Assembly (NCBI GenBank): GCA_003532555.1
Contig: DOEU01000078.1
Location: 1-6,195 of the forward strand
Length of the DNA: 6,195 nucleotides
From: Verrucomicrobiota bacterium
GTDB taxonomy: Bacteria; Verrucomicrobiota; Kiritimatiellia; Kiritimatiellales; Pontiellaceae
Reading direction: 5' to 3'
Both the position numbers and the translations under genes were made by a program. Shown piece after piece: positions 3,703-6,195 of this stretch (positions are counted from its first letter, which is position 1; each line of letters starts with the position of its first letter). Below the pieces are notes generated by a model. It was not told the DNA's origin, searched no databases, and saw only the letters and a list, made by a program, of their open reading frames with translations.

Positions 3703-6195
3703 TTATTGTTTTTCAATAACGGCTGCTCCGAAGGTGAAGCCACCTCCAAAAGCAGTTAATCCAACTCGTTGCCCACTGGGTAGATTGGGCATGAGTTCGT
3801 GGAGCGCGATGGGAATTGTATTTGAGGATGTGTTGCCATATTTTGCAATATGGTTGAACATTTTTTCAGAAGGACAATGAATGGTTTTTCGAATAGCTTC
3901 AATGATTCGTTCATTGGCTTGATGAGGAACAATATAATCGAGTTCTGCAGATGTCATACCGCGGTGGGTACACGCTTGATCGAGCATATCAATCATTTTA
4001 CGGACGGCTAATTTAAAGACGGTGAGCCCTTCCATCTCAATAAATTCATCACTTCCTAAGTTAGGCACATATAAAACTTTCGGGTCCACACCGGTCGCGG
4101 AAAGTACAGGTCGGTTTAGTTTAACACCAATCGAGCCGGGGCGCTCTTCACAGCAGATGAGAGATGCGGTAGCCGCGTCTCCAAATAGAGGATACGTTTT
4201 TGGATCGTCTCGGTTCACCATTGGAGAGAGCGTTTCGGCAGTGATGACGATGACTTTTTTGGTGGGTGCATTACTGATAAAATCGAAGGCAGATTGCAGT
4301 GCATAGAGGTAGCCGGAGCAAGCGGCATTAACATCATGCGCTTGCATAAGCACTTCGCCTTTCTCAGGGCTGAGTTCGTTAAGAACACGGCAGGCTATAG
4401 AGGGGGTCATTGAGAGAGGCGTGCCTGTTGAGCATATGAGGGCGCCAATTTCTGAGATATCGAGTTGTTCTTTTGCAAGGAGTTGTTGCGTAGCTTTTAC
4501 AGCGAGAGAAAGAACATCCTCATCTTCACCGATCCAGTATCGATTCTCAATGCCCGTTCGTTTGCGAATCGCTTCTGAATCCCAGCCTTCATGTCCTTGT
4601 AGGATTTGATCATTGGTGAGGTGTTGTGAGCCCAAAACAGTTGTAATATTGGAGAGATATATTGGCTTCGTTGTCCGAGTTGTGATTACAGAGGTGGTTG
4701 TGGAGGCTGAAGGGCGTCGTCTACTTAAAATAGGTCTACCAACATTTTCTTCGGTGATAGGTTTATTATTTACTTTGTCTGAGGTGGCGATTGTAAGAAG
4801 CGGTTGTCCTACAGCTAGTTGATCGCCTTCTTCGGCAAAGAGCTCTTCCACTGTGCCTTCTACGGGGGCTGAAATATCCATGGACGCTTTGTCTGCTTCT
4901 ACGGAGGCGAGAAGTTCACCTTCTGATACGGCTTGTCCAGCGGTTACATAGAATGTGGTAACAGTGATGGTTTCGTCTGAAGGACTAGAGCCGATTGCTT
5001 TAATCATAAGAATGCCATCTTGTTGTTCATCAGTATCTTCCCAGTACAGATCGATGTCGAGGAGCTGCGCACAGGTTTCGACTACTTTTCGGAAGGAAGG
5101 CATGACCTCAAGTTGGGCGCTAAAATCATATGGGATATAGGTGTCGGGGCGTGTTACGCGTTGAATTTGAATCGGGTCATTGAGTACTTCCGTGATCGAG
5201 GCGGCTACTTCAGCGCCCATGCCACATGTGCGGTTATCTTCATGAACGATTACTAGTTTGCTTGTTTTCTTCACGGAGTTAAGCACCGTCTCATCATCCC
5301 ATGGAAAGAGAGTTCGCAGATCGATCACCTCAATATTGATACCTGCTTCGGCAAAGGCTTCCCCGGCGGCTTCGCAAAGAGGCATGGTGCTGCCCCAGCT
5401 GAGCAGGGTCAGTTCTTGGCCCACGCGTTGAACGCGTGCTTTTCCAATGGGAACATAGTGATTGCTAATATCGGCCGAGGTGGTTCGTGAACGGTCATTA
5501 ATGAGGCTTTTTGGAAAGAGAAAAAGCGAGGGGCGTCCAGAGGTTTCAATGGCATTTAGGAGTCCAGATGCATCGGCTGCGTTGGAGGGCATAAAGACAT
5601 CAAGCCCCGGGATATGTGCGCAGATCGATTCAAGTGTTTGAGCGTGATAAGGTCCGAGGCCGGGTCGATATGCACCCGCAATCGCCATAAGAGTAATCGG
5701 GGCTTCCCAATCTCCGTTGGTTCGCCAATACATGGCGCCAATTTCAGATAATAGATGGTTGTAGGCAACCGGTAAGAAATCAGCAAATTGCATGAAAGCA
5801 ATAGGTCGACGGCCCGTTAAAGCCCATCCCGTAGCAACACCTAGAATTGTGTTTTCTGCAAGGGGGCTGTTTTTAACTTGTCGAGGAAACTCGCCGCTCA
5901 GACCCCGAGTTAGACCAAATACATCTCCTTTTGGATCTTCAATATCTTGACCAAAGAGAAGAGTACTGGAGGTTGTTTTTAATTGATGACGTAATGTTTC
6001 ACGCATGGCTTCGAGCATGCTGAGATCGCGTGATATTTCTGCGCCAAGGTATTCAGAACGTTGGGCGGGAAGTGCGCGTTTGGCGGTAAAAGCAGGCTTA
6101 GGAGCGGGGCCTTTGCGAGCGGCTTTGAATGCATTAGTTAGTTCATTCCGGGTTTCTTTTTCTAGCTTGACTAAACTCGCTTCGCTGTGTCCTAG
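3703..6195 (-). CDS. Multidomain 2-oxoacid dehydrogenase E1 / lipoyl / beta-ketoacyl-ACP synthase III fusion (5'-partial)
   Basis: The frame is open to the right edge; 830 residues are visible. ATG 6018 has no Shine-Dalgarno sequence and is probably internal. The 59 residues before it (NELTNAFKAARKGPAPKP and onward to LPAQ) resemble the C-terminal tail of branched-chain E1-alpha. Numbering from ATG 6018: 1-327 are E1-beta, with E55 (NSPLAEN) as the thiamine-diphosphate-contacting glutamate and H125 (GPYHAQTLES) in the conserved active-site histidine position. Residues 333-412 are a lipoyl domain, target K377 (VEADKASM). Residues 413-451 are a Thr/Ser/Arg-rich linker. Residues 452-771 are KAS III, triad C567 (NAACSGY), H699 (VPHQANERI), N729 (YGNTSSN), ending AFGGGFTFGAAVI. 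E1 decarboxylates a 2-oxoacid and acylates the lipoyl arm; KAS III condenses a starter acyl group with malonyl-ACP. The inferred role is starter-unit supply, probably for branched fatty acids or a special lipid, in the cytosol. No E2 acyltransferase or E3 is visible. The thiamine-diphosphate motif of E1-alpha would lie outside the window. Confidence 0.9.
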   Translation of the reverse strand, partial: LGHSEASLVKLEKETRNELTNAFKAARKGPAPKPAFTAKRALPAQRSEYLGAEISRDLSMLEAMRETLRHQLKTTSSTLLFGQDIEDPKGDVFGLTRGLSGEFPRQVKNSPLAENTILGVATGWALTGRRPIAFMQFADFLPVAYNHLLSEIGAMYWRTNGDWEAPITLMAIAGAYRPGLGPYHAQTLESICAHIPGLDVFMPSNAADASGLLNAIETSGRPSLFLFPKSLINDRSRTTSADISNHYVPIGKARVQRVGQELTLLSWGSTMPLCEAAGEAFAEAGINIEVIDLRTLFPWDDETVLNSVKKTSKLVIVHEDNRTCGMGAEVAASITEVLNDPIQIQRVTRPDTYIPYDFSAQLEVMPSFRKVVETCAQLLDIDLYWEDTDEQQDGILMIKAIGSSPSDETITVTTFYVTAGQAVSEGELLASVEADKASMDISAPVEGTVEELFAEEGDQLAVGQPLLTIATSDKVNNKPITEENVGRPILSRRRPSASTTTSVITTRTTKPIYLSNITTVLGSQHLTNDQILQGHEGWDSEAIRKRTGIENRYWIGEDEDVLSLAVKATQQLLAKEQLDISEIGALICSTGTPLSMTPSIACRVLNELSPEKGEVLMQAHDVNAACSGYLYALQSAFDFISNAPTKKVIVITAETLSPMVNRDDPKTYPLFGDAATASLICCEERPGSIGVKLNRPVLSATGVDPKVLYVPNLGSDEFIEMEGLTVFKLAVRKMIDMLDQACTHRGMTSAELDYIVPHQANERIIEAIRKTIHCPSEKMFNHIAKYGNTSSNTIPIALHELMPNLPSGQRVGLTAFGGGFTFGAAVIEKQ

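Noticed and set aside
6016..6018. ATG at 6018 as the true start of the fusion gene
   Set aside because: No Shine-Dalgarno sequence precedes it, the frame stays open for 59 more codons to the window edge, and those codons resemble an E1-alpha C-terminus.

Overview
The window reads as ordinary chromosomal sequence of a Gram-negative-type bacterium. The best guess is the PVC group (Verrucomicrobiota, Kiritimatiellota or Lentisphaerota). This rests on a secretin that most resembles, by recall, the Amuc_1098-like type IV pilus outer-membrane proteins of that group, and on a moderate base composition. The outer-membrane secretin and a lipobox-bearing MsrB both imply a double-membrane envelope. The taxonomic assignment is an inference, not a demonstration.

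Layout from left to right: (1) 1-1818, +, the 3' part of a secretin gene cut by the left edge, closed by a strong intrinsic terminator. (2) 1899-2507, +, a DnaQ-like DEDDh 3'-5' exonuclease with all catalytic motifs and a C-terminal pentapeptide that looks like a sliding-clamp-binding motif. (3) 2504-2809, -, a small HNH endonuclease that meets the exonuclease tail to tail and shares the palindrome CTAG as both stop codons. (4) 2909-3418, +, a methionine-R-sulfoxide reductase (MsrB) with an N-terminal lipoprotein signal, followed by a hairpin. (5) 3419-3702, an AT-rich spacer between convergent genes, with no convincing gene. (6) 3703-6195, -, a large multidomain gene cut by the right edge.

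The most remarkable item is that last gene. One uninterrupted reading frame joins the C-terminal tail of a 2-oxoacid dehydrogenase E1-alpha, a complete E1-beta, a lipoyl domain with its target lysine, a Thr/Ser/Arg-rich linker and a complete beta-ketoacyl-ACP synthase III (FabH-like) with an intact Cys-His-Asn triad. E1 makes an acyl-lipoyl thioester from a 2-oxoacid. KAS III normally takes an acyl-CoA starter and condenses it with malonyl-ACP. No E2 acyltransferase lies between them, and by-eye alignment suggests that the two residues sandwiching the CoA adenine in E. coli FabH are replaced. This suggests an enzyme that feeds (probably branched) 2-oxoacid-derived acyl groups directly into fatty-acid or specialised-lipid initiation, possibly without free acyl-CoA. 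The domain fusion is seen in the sequence; the CoA-independent route is a hypothesis.

The other genes look like housekeeping functions (pilus/secretion, DNA processing, oxidative repair) and do not form an obvious single operon with the fusion gene.
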